Assembly: GCA_016125355.1 (NCBI GenBank)
Contig: WGLX01000011.1
Location: 1 to 60,263, forward strand
Direction: 5' to 3'
From: Actinomycetales bacterium
Lineage (GTDB): Bacteria > Actinomycetota > Actinomycetes > S36-B12
DNA length: 60,263 nt
Shown: positions 51,632 to 60,128 of the stretch, piece by piece
Layout of the letters: the number at the start of each line of letters is the position of its first letter
Position numbering within the stretch: the stretch's first letter is position 1
Notes under the pieces: generated by a model
Told to the model about the DNA's origin: nothing
The model's database searches: none
The model's input: only the letters and a program-made list of their open reading frames with translations
Position numbers and translations under genes: made by a program

Positions 51632-52588
51632 GTGGTCAACGACGCCCCCGCCATCCTCGCGACATACACCCGCAGCGGATTCCGGGAGGGAGTGCATGTC
51701 GGCCATGCCGTGGTCGTGAGCCCGGACGGGTCCGTGCTGCACGCCTGGGGTGATCCCTATCACGAGATCTTCCCCCGGTCGTCGAACAAGCCGGCGCAGG
51801 CCACGGCGATGGTGCGGCACGGCCTGGACCTGCCGACCCATCTGCTCGCCCTCGCGGCCGCGTCGCACAGTGGGGAGCGGTTCCACCTCGCCGGGGTCCG
51901 CGAGATCCTCGACGGTGCCGGGCTGCCTGAGTCGGCCCTGCAGACGCCCCCGGACTTCCCCCTCGATCCGGCGGAACGCGACGCGTGGATCGCTGACGAC
52001 CGACGTGAGGTCCCGGTCGCGATGAACTGCTCGGGCAAGCACGCGGCGATGCTCGCCACCTGCGTGATCAACGGCTGGCCGACCGACACCTACCGAGACC
52101 CCGAGCATCCCTTGCAGGCCTCCATCCGCTGGCAGGTCGAGGCCCTGGCGGGGGAGGGAGTCAACCATGTGGGCGTCGACGGCTGTGGGGCGCCCGTGTT
52201 CTCCCTCACCATTGCCGGCCTGGCCAGGTCGATGTCGCGCTCGGTGCAGGAGGACGCGGATCAACCTGCCCGCCGCGTGGTCGATGCGATGCGCGCCTTT
52301 CCGGACTTCGTCGGCGGGGCCGCACGGGACGTCACCCACTTCATGCAGGCCGTGCCCGGGCTGGTCGCCAAGGACGGTGCGGAGGGGGTGTACGTGGCCG
52401 CCCTGTCCGATGGGATCGGCATCGCGCTCAAGGTCGAGGATGGCTCCGACCGGGCGCGGCAGGTGGCCCTGGCGCAGATCCTCATCGGCCTGGGCGTCGA
52501 CGGCGGTGCTCTGGAGGCGCTCCGCGTTCTTCCGGTGCGCGGCCGCGGGGAGGTCGTGGGCGAGGTGGCCTCGCCGCTGAATGTCTGA
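51632..52588 (+). CDS. L-asparaginase II family protein (Rhizobium etli AnsA type)
   Basis: 318 residues. [13 protein letters not shown] and [12 protein letters not shown] carry the Ser-Lys pairs characteristic of this thermolabile asparaginase family, with [12 protein letters not shown] contributing a zinc-site cysteine. It hydrolyses asparagine to aspartate. It starts with GTG, divergent from dtd; no strong ribosome site is visible. Confidence 0.9.
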   Translation: MVNDAPAILATYTRSGFREGVHVGHAVVVSPDGSVLHAWGDPYHEIFPRSSNKPAQATAMVRHGLDLPTHLLALAAASHSGERFHLAGVREILDGAGLPESALQTPPDFPLDPAERDAWIADDRREVPVAMNCSGKHAAMLATCVINGWPTDTYRDPEHPLQASIRWQVEALAGEGVNHVGVDGCGAPVFSLTIAGLARSMSRSVQEDADQPARRVVDAMRAFPDFVGGAARDVTHFMQAVPGLVAKDGAEGVYVAALSDGIGIALKVEDGSDRARQVALAQILIGLGVDGGALEALRVLPVRGRGEVVGEVASPLNV

Positions 52589-52607
52589 CGTGCGCTAGCG
52601 GCTGCTA

Positions 52608-52646
52608 GCAAGTACGTTTGCAATTGCAAGCACGTTGGTCCACACT
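52608..52646 (+). promoter_or_regulatory. promoter and probable autoregulatory operator of the XRE gene
   Basis: Direct repeats GCAAGTACGTT (52608-52618) and GCAAGCACGTT (52626-52636) flank the palindrome TTGCAATTGCAA (52618-52629). TTGCAA (52618-52623) and CACACT (52641-52646) are 17 bases apart, and the ATG is six bases after the -10, so the transcript is probably leaderless. Confidence 0.5.
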
Positions 52647-52652
52647 GGGGGC

Positions 52653-53072
52653 ATGACACGGATCGACGTGAGCGGCCTCGGGTCGTTCATCCGGGAGCAG
52701 CGCGATCAGGCGCAGATGTCCCTTCGTCAATTGGCCCAGGCCGCCAATGTGTCGAATCCCTACCTCAGCCAGGTGGAGCGCGGCCTGCGTCGACCCAGCG
52801 CCGAGATCCTCGGCCGCATCGCGTCGGGGCTGCGCATCTCCGCGGAGACCCTCTACGTGCAGGCCGGCATCCTCGACCAGCGGGACGGCGACGAGACCGT
52901 GACCACGGCGATCGCCGCCGACCAGACCCTCACCGAGCGGCAGCGCAGCACGCTGCTGCAGATCTACGCGGCCTTCCAGGCCGAGAACCGGGCGCAGGCG
53001 GAGACCGCCGCCGACGCCACCGCCGAAGCCCCCCTCGTCGACGACGGGGAGAACCGAGAGGAACAGCAATGA
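52653..53072 (+). CDS. XRE family regulator of the hbhA-like locus
   Basis: 139 residues. An N-terminal helix-turn-helix (FIREQRDQAQMSLRQLAQAA, VSNPYLSQVERGLRRPSAE) is followed by an acidic, Ala-rich tail. It matches the position and type of mycobacterial Rv0474, which precedes hbhA (Rv0475). The next gene overlaps by ATGA. Confidence 0.9.
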   Translation: MTRIDVSGLGSFIREQRDQAQMSLRQLAQAANVSNPYLSQVERGLRRPSAEILGRIASGLRISAETLYVQAGILDQRDGDETVTTAIAADQTLTERQRSTLLQIYAAFQAENRAQAETAADATAEAPLVDDGENREEQQ

Positions 53073-53572
53073 CCAGCGAGCAGACGCCCGCCAACCCGAC
53101 TGCCCGGGTGAAGAAGACGTCGAAGAAGGCTGCCACCGCAGCCAAGAGCACGACGACGAAGGCGGCCAGCGCCGCCAAGTCGACCACGGCCAAGGCCGCC
53201 ACCGCGGCGAAGGCCACGACCGCCCGCGTGACCGCCACCCAGGGTCACACCTTCCACCTGCCGACCTTCTCGGTCCCGACCATCGACCTGCGCAAGGTCG
53301 ACGTCCGCAGCCGCGAGCTGCCCAAGGTCGAGATGCACACCGTCACCCTGCCGGACATCACGATCCCCGAGGTGAAGCTGCCCGAGGTCAAGCTTCCGGA
53401 GATGAAGCGCCCCGACGTGAAGCTGCCGGAGATGAAGCTGCCCGAGGTCAAGGTGCCGGACGTTGCCGCGCTGAGCACCCAGGCGCGGGAGCGGCTCTCC
53501 GACACGGCCAAGACCGTTCGTGGTGGCGTCAGCCACACCGTCACCCTCGTCCGCGAGGCCGTTGGCGTCTGA
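53069..53572 (+). CDS. Lys/Ala-rich repeat protein at the hbhA position
   Basis: 167 residues. Residues 20-52 are three 11-residue histone-like repeats (KAATAAKSTTT, KAASAAKSTTA, KAATAAKATTA). Residues 94-133 are eight five-residue repeats: LPDIT, IPEVK, LPEVK, LPEMK, RPDVK, LPEMK, LPEVK, VPDVA. A short helix follows. In M. tuberculosis this position holds heparin-binding hemagglutinin, whose Lys-rich repeats are C-terminal; here the order is reversed and the PEVK-like block is new. It has no signal peptide. DNA-, polyphosphate- or glycan-binding is possible. Confidence 0.88.
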   Translation: MTSEQTPANPTARVKKTSKKAATAAKSTTTKAASAAKSTTAKAATAAKATTARVTATQGHTFHLPTFSVPTIDLRKVDVRSRELPKVEMHTVTLPDITIPEVKLPEVKLPEMKRPDVKLPEMKLPEVKVPDVAALSTQARERLSDTAKTVRGGVSHTVTLVREAVGV

Positions 53573-53630
53573 CCCAGGACTGTCGGCGTTCGTGCCGACC
53601 GAGCGCCCGTTGAACCCGGGACGCTGAGCA

Positions 53631-53663
53631 CGTGGGGCCGCCCCCTCTGGGGGCGGCCCCACG
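53631..53663. terminator. strong hairpin terminator
   Basis: CGTGGGGCCGCCCCC (53631-53645) pairs perfectly with 53649-53663 across a three-base loop TCT. It lies 59 bases after the repeat-protein stop. There is no T-tract. Confidence 0.85.
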
Positions 53664-53729
53664 TCGCCTCTCGGGATCTCGAGGGGGAGGCGGCGTGCCC
53701 TCCGACCCGCTCTGCATTACCGTGAATGG

Positions 53730-54017
53730 GTGTTCTCGACCCTGCAGGACTTCGTCTTCCTGGCGCTCTGGCTGGTCACGCTGGTGATCAAGGGCGCCGC
53801 CTTCATCGACTGCCTGCGCCGTCCGGCCGCCGCCTTCCCGGCGATCGGCCGCCAGACCAAGGTGCTGTGGCTGATCCTCACCGGTCTCGCGGCGGGGACG
53901 GGGATCTTCCCCTCGCTGGCCCTGAACCTCATCGGCATCGCCGGCGTCGTGGTGGCCCTGATCTACCTGTTCGACCTCCGGCCGAAGATCATCGACATCA
54001 CCTCGAGCCGCTGGTGA
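53730..54017 (+). CDS. DUF2516 small membrane protein
   Basis: 95 residues with three hydrophobic segments (FVFLALWLVTLVIKGAAF, VLWLILTGLAAGTGIF, IAGVVVALIYLFDL), matching Rv0476 in the mycobacterial hbhA locus. The GTG follows TACCGT (53718-53723) by six bases, a leaderless start. The macrodomain gene overlaps its stop. Confidence 0.87.
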   Translation: MFSTLQDFVFLALWLVTLVIKGAAFIDCLRRPAAAFPAIGRQTKVLWLILTGLAAGTGIFPSLALNLIGIAGVVVALIYLFDLRPKIIDITSSRW

Positions 54018-54544
54018 CCCTGGTCGTCGAGGCAGTCCGCGGCGACATCACCCGTCAGCAGGTTGACGCCATCGTCAATGCGGCCAACTCCTCCCTGCTG
54101 GGGGGCGGTGGCGTCGACGGGGCCATCCATCGGGCCGCCGGACCCACACTCCTCGAGGAGTGCCGGCGACTGCGGGAGACCAGCCTCGTCGAAGGCCTTC
54201 CGACCGGCCAGTCGATCGCGACCGGAGCGGGCGCTCTGCCGGCACGATGGGTCATCCACACGGTGGGCCCGCGTCGATGGGAGCATGCGGATGGCGGCGC
54301 CGCGCTGCTGGGCTCGTGCCATCGCACCTGCCTCGACGCCGCCATCGGGGTGGGGGCGCGCACGGTCGCCGTACCGGCCATCTCCTGTGGCGCCTTCGGG
54401 TTTGAGCCGGCCGAGGCGGCGCCGATCGCCGTGGCCGCGGTCCGCGACTGGGCCTCGCATCAAGGCGGCATCGACCTCGTGCGCTTCGTCCTCTTCGACG
54501 ACGACGCCCTGGACGCCTTCATGCGGACGATCAACGTCCCGTAG
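54014..54544 (+). CDS. macrodomain protein (ADP-ribose/OAADPr hydrolase type)
   Basis: 176 residues. The macrodomain core is complete: GDITRQQVDAIVNAANSSLL, GGGGVDGAIHRAAGP and the later AVPAISCGAFGFEP. Bacterial homologues remove ADP-ribose from proteins or O-acetyl-ADP-ribose. The window also encodes an ADP-ribosyltransferase-fold protein (Arr, 11072), but over 40 kb away. The GTG overlaps the DUF2516 stop. Confidence 0.92.
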   Translation: MTLVVEAVRGDITRQQVDAIVNAANSSLLGGGGVDGAIHRAAGPTLLEECRRLRETSLVEGLPTGQSIATGAGALPARWVIHTVGPRRWEHADGGAALLGSCHRTCLDAAIGVGARTVAVPAISCGAFGFEPAEAAPIAVAAVRDWASHQGGIDLVRFVLFDDDALDAFMRTINVP

Positions 54545-54566
54545 TCCGGGATCCGGAGCCCCGGTT

Positions 54567-54623
54567 TGCTGCGTCAGTAGTTGAGGACTTCCAGCGCTCA
54601 GAACCCCGACGACTGACGCAGCA
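54567..54623. repeat. palindromic intergenic repeat, copy 2
   Basis: TGCTGCGTCAGTAGTTGAG (54567-54585) and CCCGACGACTGACGCAGCA (54605-54623) form an imperfect stem with three mismatches and a 19-base loop. Arm sequence and the trailing GACGGG match the copy at 36497-36555. It lies between convergent genes and may also terminate both. Confidence 0.8.
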
Positions 54624-54632
54624 TGACGGGTG

Positions 54633-55364
54633 TCAGCCCTCGAGGGAGATCCGGATGCGGCGGAACCCCTTGCCCTTGTTCTCCACCTTGAGCACCCTCA
54701 TCGGGCCGATCTGACGGGTGCTGGCCACGTGGGTCCCGCCATCGGCCTGCACGTCGAGGCCCTTGATGTCGACGATACGCACGATCTCGATGCCGGGCGG
54801 CAGCAGGTTCGTGGCCGTTCGGATGATGTCGGGGATCGCGAAGGCGTCGTCGCGCGGCAGTTCATAGGCCTCGATGGCCCGGTCGGCGGAGACCTCGACA
54901 TTGCAGGCGACCTCGACGGCCTCCTTGAATCCGGGGGGCACCTCGTCGAGGTTGAAGTCGAGCCGACCCGTGAGCGGATCCATGTTCGAGCCGGTCACCA
55001 GCGCGCCGAAGTCCCGGAACACGACACCGGATAGCAGGTGCAGCCCGGAGTGCGTGCGCATCAGCGCGGTGCGGCGGTCGTCCTCGATGGCACCCTGGAC
55101 CGCCGTTCCGGCCGCTGGGAGCGGATCCCCCTCGGCCGGGACGAGGTGGAGGTCGTCGCCCCGGCGCACGTCGACGATCCGCGTCTGGACACCGCCCCAC
55201 AGCAGCACGCCGTGATCCGGCGGCTGGCCACCGCCGCCCGGGTAGAAGGCCGACCGATCGAGGACGATGCCCTGCTCGGGATCGCTGAACAGCACGGTGG
55301 CGGTCCACTCCCGAAGGGTGGAGTCCTCCAGCTCGAGCCGATGGGTCCTGCCCGGAGCCCCCAC
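54633..55364 (-). CDS. alanyl-tRNA editing protein (AlaX-like)
   Basis: 243 residues, equivalent to the editing domain of alanyl-tRNA synthetase. FYPGGGGQPPDHG and HSGLHLLSG (first two zinc histidines) are present, then ADGGTHVASTRQIG, where the usual Cys of CxxxH is Asp. It deacylates Ser- or Gly-tRNA(Ala). The GTG at 55364 follows the gpm stop by two bases. Confidence 0.85.
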   Translation of the reverse strand: MGAPGRTHRLELEDSTLREWTATVLFSDPEQGIVLDRSAFYPGGGGQPPDHGVLLWGGVQTRIVDVRRGDDLHLVPAEGDPLPAAGTAVQGAIEDDRRTALMRTHSGLHLLSGVVFRDFGALVTGSNMDPLTGRLDFNLDEVPPGFKEAVEVACNVEVSADRAIEAYELPRDDAFAIPDIIRTATNLLPPGIEIVRIVDIKGLDVQADGGTHVASTRQIGPMRVLKVENKGKGFRRIRISLEG

Positions 55365-55366
55365 GA

Positions 55367-56134
55367 CTACTTCTTGCCCTGTGCCGCGACGGCGGCAGCC
55401 GCCTCGGCGGCCGCCTCCGGGTCGAGGTACTCCCCGCCGGGCACGACCGGCCGCATGCTCTCGTCCAGGCGGTACACCAGCGGGATGCCGGTGGGGATGT
55501 TCAGGCCCGCGATGTCGGCATCCGAGATGCCGTCGAGGTGCTTGACGAGGGCGCGCAGCGAATTGCCGTGCGCGGCCACGAGAACGGTCTTTCCGGCTCG
55601 CAGGTCCTCGCTGACGATCACGTCCTCCCAGTAGGGGATCAGCCGCGTGACCACGTCGGCGAGGCACTCCGTGGCGGGTCGTGCCTCCGGCGGCAGGGCG
55701 GCATAGCGCGGGTCGTGGGTCTGGGCCCACGGATCCTCGGGATCGATGGGCGGCGGGGGGACGTCATAGGAACGGCGCCAGAGCATGAACTGCTCCTCGC
55801 CGAACGCGTCCAGCGTCTCCTTCTTGTTCTTGCCCTGCAGGGCGCCGTAGTGCCGCTCGTTGAGCCGCCAGTTCCGGCGCACCGGGATCCACAGCCGATC
55901 GCAGGCCTCGAGCGCCAGCTGGGAGGTCTTGATGGCCCGCTTGAGCAGGGAGGTGTGGAGGACGTCGGGCAGCAGTCCGGCCTCCTTGAGCAGCTCACCG
56001 CCGCGGCGTGCCTCGCCCATGCCCTTCTCGTTGAGGTCGACGTCGACCCAGCCGGTGAACAGGTTCTTGGCATTCCACTCGCTCTCGCCGTGGCGGAGCA
56101 GGATCAGGGTGTACGGAGCTGCGGCGTTGGTCAT
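55367..56134 (-). CDS. gpmA: 2,3-bisphosphoglycerate-dependent phosphoglycerate mutase
   Basis: 255 residues. It has the phosphohistidine motif [36 protein letters not shown] and [13 protein letters not shown]. It interconverts 3- and 2-phosphoglycerate. The order mshA-ybjN-gpm-(phoU)-senX3-regX3 is conserved with mycobacteria. The C-terminus is an Ala-rich tail. Confidence 0.95.
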   Translation of the reverse strand: MTNAAAPYTLILLRHGESEWNAKNLFTGWVDVDLNEKGMGEARRGGELLKEAGLLPDVLHTSLLKRAIKTSQLALEACDRLWIPVRRNWRLNERHYGALQGKNKKETLDAFGEEQFMLWRRSYDVPPPPIDPEDPWAQTHDPRYAALPPEARPATECLADVVTRLIPYWEDVIVSEDLRAGKTVLVAAHGNSLRALVKHLDGISDADIAGLNIPTGIPLVYRLDESMRPVVPGGEYLDPEAAAEAAAAVAAQGKK

Positions 56135-56156
56135 GGCGCCATCCTGCCGCACCGCG

Positions 56157-56705
56157 TCAGGCGTCGGGCGACGAGTCCGTGGGCAGGGCGGTCGGGCGCG
56201 GCCGGTCATCGGGTGGATCGGCGAGGTGCGCGAATGCCGCGAGATTCGCCGTCGACTCCCCGCGGGACAGGCGCCACTGCCACTCGCGCCGGATCGCGGT
56301 GGCGAAACCGAGTTCGAGGATGGTGTTGAAGGATCCGTCCGAGTACTCGAGTACTGATCCGAGCAGTCGGTCGACCTCCTGCGGGGTGACGGCGACGAGG
56401 GGGAGACGACCGACCAGGTAGATGTCACCCAACTGGTCGATCGCGAACGAGACCGCGAACATCCGGCGGTTGCGCTCCAGCAGCCACCGGTGGACCGCGT
56501 CGGCGTTCTCATCGGGGTGGCGGGCCACGAACGCGTTGACGGTGAGGGCGTGCTCGCCCACGGCCAGCACGGTGGTGGTGCGCAGCTTGCGCTCACCGGG
56601 CAGGGTGACGACGAAGGTGCCGGGTGACGCCTCCTCCCAGTCGAGGCCGGAGTCGCCCAGCCACGAGGTGATGACCTCGCATGCGGCGGCCGCCGCGCCG
56701 GTCAT
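56157..56705 (-). CDS. YbjN domain protein
   Basis: 182 residues of YbjN/T3SS-chaperone-like fold: [48 protein letters not shown]. It matches the mycobacterial gene between mshA and gpm1 (Rv0487). Function unknown. Its ATG overlaps the mshA stop by four bases. Confidence 0.9.
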   Translation of the reverse strand: MTGAAAAACEVITSWLGDSGLDWEEASPGTFVVTLPGERKLRTTTVLAVGEHALTVNAFVARHPDENADAVHRWLLERNRRMFAVSFAIDQLGDIYLVGRLPLVAVTPQEVDRLLGSVLEYSDGSFNTILELGFATAIRREWQWRLSRGESTANLAAFAHLADPPDDRPRPTALPTDSSPDA

Positions 56706-58012
56706 GAGGAGGAGGCGGCCAGGCGGGAGCGCGCCGACTCGTTGGCCAGTGCGGCCGAGTAGCTCGACAGCAGACCCGCGGTGGTGGCGGCCCAGCCGAA
56801 AGCGGCGGCATGCATGTGGGCGCCGGCGCTGAGCTCCTGGCGGAACCGGGGCTGGCTGGTGATCGAGCTGATCGCGCTCGCGAAGGCCCGGGGATCGTGG
56901 CTGTCGACGAGCAGGCCGCTGACGTGGTCGTCCACGGCCGTGCGCAGCCCTCCCACGGCGGCGGCCACGACGGGAGTGCCGGATGCCTGCGACTCGACCG
57001 CGACGAGTCCGAAGGACTCGGAGTGGGAGGGGACGACCGTCACGTCGGCGGCGCGGTACCAGTCGGCGAGCTTCTCGCGGTCACTCGGTGGCTCGAAGCG
57101 CGTGATGTCGGAGATGCCGAGGGTACGGGCGAGATCGATCAGGGCCGTCGGCCGGGCGAGGCCGTTTCCCGACGGGCCGCCGCACACCACGACCCTGAGC
57201 CGGGAGCGCAGCCCGGGATCCCGGACCAGCATCTCGGCGGCGGCGCGGAGCAGGACGTCGGGAGCCTTGAGCGGCTGGATCCGCCCGACGAACAGCAGCA
57301 CGATGGCGTCCTCGGGCACGCCGTGGCGGCGGCGTGCGGCAGATCGGTCGCCGGGACGGAAGAGGTCGAGGTCGACGCCGGGGTGCACGATGTCGACGTC
57401 GTCCGGGTCGGCGCCGTACAGGTCGACCAGTTCGTGGGCCTCGTCGCAGGTGTTGGCGATGAGGCGATCGGCGGCATCGACCACCTGCTCCTCGCCGATG
57501 ACCCGGCTGGCGGGCTCGGGGGTGTCGCCCTCGGCGAGATCGCGGTTCTTGACCTTGGCCATGGTGTGCATGGAGTGCACCAGCGGGACGTTCCACCGCT
57601 CCGAGGCGAGCCAGCCCACCTGACCGGACAGCCAGTAGTGGGAGTGGATCAGGTCGTACCAGCCCTCGGGACGGGCCGCCTCGGCGCGCATGACGCTCGC
57701 GGTCACAGCGCAGAGCTGGCCGGGGAGGTCCTGCTTCAGCAGCCCCTCGAACGGGCCGGCCGTGACATGGCGGACGGTGACTCCGGGCGTCATCTCCACG
57801 GAAGGCGGCAGGGCCGAGGACGTGGCGCGCGTGAAGATCTCCACCTCGACGCCGGCCTCGGCCAGCCTTCGGGAGGTCTCCACGACGTAGACGTTCATGC
57901 CCCCGGCATCACCCGTGCCCGGCTGGTCCAGCGGTGAGGTGTGGATGGACAGCACAGCGATCCGGCGCGGACGGGGGGTGCGTCGCAGGTCGATCAGCGA
58001 AGGCACCGTCAT
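56702..58012 (-). CDS. mshA: D-inositol-3-phosphate glycosyltransferase
   Basis: 436 residues, GT4 family. It has [47 protein letters not shown] and the C-terminal [17 protein letters not shown]. It joins UDP-GlcNAc to inositol-3-phosphate, the first step of mycothiol synthesis. GGGAGG precedes the ATG. With mshD it confirms mycothiol as the major thiol. Confidence 0.95.
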   Translation of the reverse strand: MTVPSLIDLRRTPRPRRIAVLSIHTSPLDQPGTGDAGGMNVYVVETSRRLAEAGVEVEIFTRATSSALPPSVEMTPGVTVRHVTAGPFEGLLKQDLPGQLCAVTASVMRAEAARPEGWYDLIHSHYWLSGQVGWLASERWNVPLVHSMHTMAKVKNRDLAEGDTPEPASRVIGEEQVVDAADRLIANTCDEAHELVDLYGADPDDVDIVHPGVDLDLFRPGDRSAARRRHGVPEDAIVLLFVGRIQPLKAPDVLLRAAAEMLVRDPGLRSRLRVVVCGGPSGNGLARPTALIDLARTLGISDITRFEPPSDREKLADWYRAADVTVVPSHSESFGLVAVESQASGTPVVAAAVGGLRTAVDDHVSGLLVDSHDPRAFASAISSITSQPRFRQELSAGAHMHAAAFGWAATTAGLLSSYSAALANESARSRLAASSS

Positions 58013-58137
58013 GCTTCGCCTCCCCTCGACCGATCGTGACCTGGCGTACGACGCGGATACCGTGCAGCGGCCGCGCCCCTGTCAGCCGCCAACGTCCTCG
58101 CAGTCTGGCCTATTCCGGGAGGTTCGGCCAGTCGGTC

Positions 58138-58797
58138 TCAGTCGAGCGACACCCCGACGTAGGGGGTGCCCGTCACCATCGTGACCACACGACGGGCCAC
58201 GGAGACGGCGTGATCGGCGTACCGCTCGTAGTAGCGGGACAGGAGCGTGACGTCGATGGCTGCTTCCACCCCATGCGACCAGCCCGGCGTCAGGACGATG
58301 GTGAACAGCTCACGGTGGAGTCGGTCCATGTCGGCGTCGTGACGGGCGATATCCGCCGTCAGGTTGACGTTCCTCGTGGCGATCACGGCACCGGTCTTCG
58401 ACACGATGGCCTCGGCGAGCCCACCCATCTCGGCGAAGGTGCCGCGCAGCTCCGTGGGGATGGACAGGCGCGGGTAGCGCAGGCGTGCCTGCTTCGCCAC
58501 GTGCTCGGCGAGGTCTCCCATGCGCTCGAGGGACGAGGCGATCTTCAGGGAGCCGATGAGACCCGGCAGGTCGAGCTGCGTCCGGGGGGTCGTCGCCATG
58601 AGCTCCATGCAGCGGTCCTCGATATCGCTGGACAGGATGTCGACCTGGGCGTCCGCGGCGATGACCGACTCCGCCTGTGTCAGGTCGGCATCGAGGAGGG
58701 CCTGGGTGGCCCGGTTCATGGCGGAGCCGACGAGTCGTGTCATCTGCACGAGATCGTCGTTGACGGCCAGGACGCCGTCGCTCATCGAGGACTCCAT
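58138..58797 (-). CDS. phoU: phosphate signalling protein PhoU
   Basis: 219 residues, two three-helix bundles with E/DxxxD metal motifs (RMGDLAEHVAKQA, RYYERYADHAVSVAR). The ATG at 58797 gives the normal N-terminal length before VQMTRLVGSAM. PhoU links the phosphate transporter to the SenX3-RegX3 kinase system. It is divergent from senX3 across a set of 11-base Pho-box-like repeats. Confidence 0.93.
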   Translation of the reverse strand: MESSMSDGVLAVNDDLVQMTRLVGSAMNRATQALLDADLTQAESVIAADAQVDILSSDIEDRCMELMATTPRTQLDLPGLIGSLKIASSLERMGDLAEHVAKQARLRYPRLSIPTELRGTFAEMGGLAEAIVSKTGAVIATRNVNLTADIARHDADMDRLHRELFTIVLTPGWSHGVEAAIDVTLLSRYYERYADHAVSVARRVVTMVTGTPYVGVSLD

Positions 58798-58866
58798 CAC
58801 ACTCCCTATCCGACGCATTGCGTCGACCTGCGGAGGGTAGCCCCTCGACGAGTAACGTCCGAATGC

Positions 58867-58910
58867 CCCGGGTGAATGGGAGGCAGCCGGGGGATGAACA
58901 GCGGGTGCCC
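58867..58910 (-). promoter_or_regulatory. Pho-box-like array of four 11-base direct repeats
   Basis: Read on the minus strand: GGGCACCCGCT, GTTCATCCCCC, GGCTGCCTCCC and ATTCACCCGGG (58910 to 58867), near the GTTCACC-plus-four pattern of PhoP/RegX3 sites. It lies 70 bases before the phoU start in the phoU-senX3 intergenic region, where Streptomyces PhoP is known to bind. Confidence 0.55.
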
Positions 58911-58991
58911 AGCGCAGAATCCTTCGTGAATCATCGCCCTCCAAGGGGCTGCGTGGATCGGGGACCCCTGAGGCACGCCTATCCTTCAGGA

Positions 58992-60128
58992 GTGCCTCGC
59001 CACGTGACTGAGCCGTCGACGAAGCCGGCTGCCCGGACCCCCGGGGTCGTCCAACCTGACGTCCCGGACGAGGTCATCCGCGTCCTCAATGTGCTCCCCT
59101 CGGCCTCGATGGTGGTGGCCCCCGACGGCTCCGTGCTCCGCTGCAACGCGCGGGCGACCGGACTGGGCCTGGTCAGTCGCAGCTCCGTGACGATTCCGGA
59201 TATCCGTCACCTCATCGAGCGGGTCGTCGAAGACGGCCACGCTCGCGAGCAGGAGATGCGGGTGCGTCGCCCACCGCTCGGCCGTGAGCTTCTTGAGCTC
59301 CGCGTACGGGTCGCCCCGCTGGGCACCGGTGCGATCCTCATCCTCATCGACGACCTTGCCGAGGAGCGGCGCGTCGACGTCGTGCGCCGGGACTTCGTGG
59401 CGAACGTCAGCCATGAGCTCAAGACACCTGTCGGCGCGCTTGCGCTGCTCGCCGAGGCGGTGCTGGCGGCCAGCGACGATCCGGAGCAGGTGCGCCACTT
59501 CGCCGAACGCATGCAGGTGGAGGCCTCACGCCTGAGCCACCTCGTCCAGGACGTCATCGATCTGTCGCGGCTGCAGGGGGACGACCCCATGACGCGCGCC
59601 GAGGTGGTCGACGTCGACGAGCTCGTCCGACGGGCCATCGACGAGGTGCGGACGCTTGCCGGACGCCAGGACATCGAACTGCTGACCGGGGACCCCTGCG
59701 GGGCGCTGGTCTACGGAGACGAGCGCCAGCTCCTCGCGGCGCTGCGCAACCTGCTCGCGAATGCGATCTCGTACTCACCGAGTCACACGCGGGTCGCCGT
59801 CGGCACACGGCAGGTCGACCAGGTCGTCGAGATCGCCGTCAAGGACCAGGGCATCGGCATCGCGCCGAACGACGTGGACCGGGTGTTCGAGCGCTTCTAC
59901 CGGGTCGACCCTGCGCGCTCGCGGGTGACCGGGGGGACGGGCCTGGGCCTGGCGATCGTGAAGCACGTGAGCCAGAACCATGGGGGCGAGTGCACGGTGT
60001 GGTCGGAACCGGGTGTTGGCTCGACGTTCACCATCCGGTTGCCCGAGTACCAGCCCTCGTCGTCCTCTGTCGACCGGGCGATCGATCTCGATGCCACGGA
60101 CAGCGCGTCTGGAGAGGATCAGGCATGA
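58992..60128 (+). CDS. senX3: SenX3-like sensor histidine kinase without membrane segments
   Basis: 378 residues. PAS-like domain (about 25-125: LPSASMVVAPDGSVLRCNAR), then the H-box DFVANVSHELKTPVGAL, N-box LLANAISYSP, and G-boxes DQGIGIA and GGTGLGLAI. Canonical SenX3 has two N-terminal membrane helices; none is visible here, either after the start or in the in-frame upstream sequence. The GTG at 58992 is six bases after TATCCT, so leaderless; GTG 59004 is the alternative. The regX3 start overlaps its stop. Confidence 0.9.
   Translation: MPRHVTEPSTKPAARTPGVVQPDVPDEVIRVLNVLPSASMVVAPDGSVLRCNARATGLGLVSRSSVTIPDIRHLIERVVEDGHAREQEMRVRRPPLGRELLELRVRVAPLGTGAILILIDDLAEERRVDVVRRDFVANVSHELKTPVGALALLAEAVLAASDDPEQVRHFAERMQVEASRLSHLVQDVIDLSRLQGDDPMTRAEVVDVDELVRRAIDEVRTLAGRQDIELLTGDPCGALVYGDERQLLAALRNLLANAISYSPSHTRVAVGTRQVDQVVEIAVKDQGIGIAPNDVDRVFERFYRVDPARSRVTGGTGLGLAIVKHVSQNHGGECTVWSEPGVGSTFTIRLPEYQPSSSSVDRAIDLDATDSASGEDQA

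Noticed and set aside
58105-58131. CTGGCC...GGCCAG inverted repeat after phoU
   Set aside because: A six-pair stem with a 15-base loop and no tail; insufficient for a terminator call.
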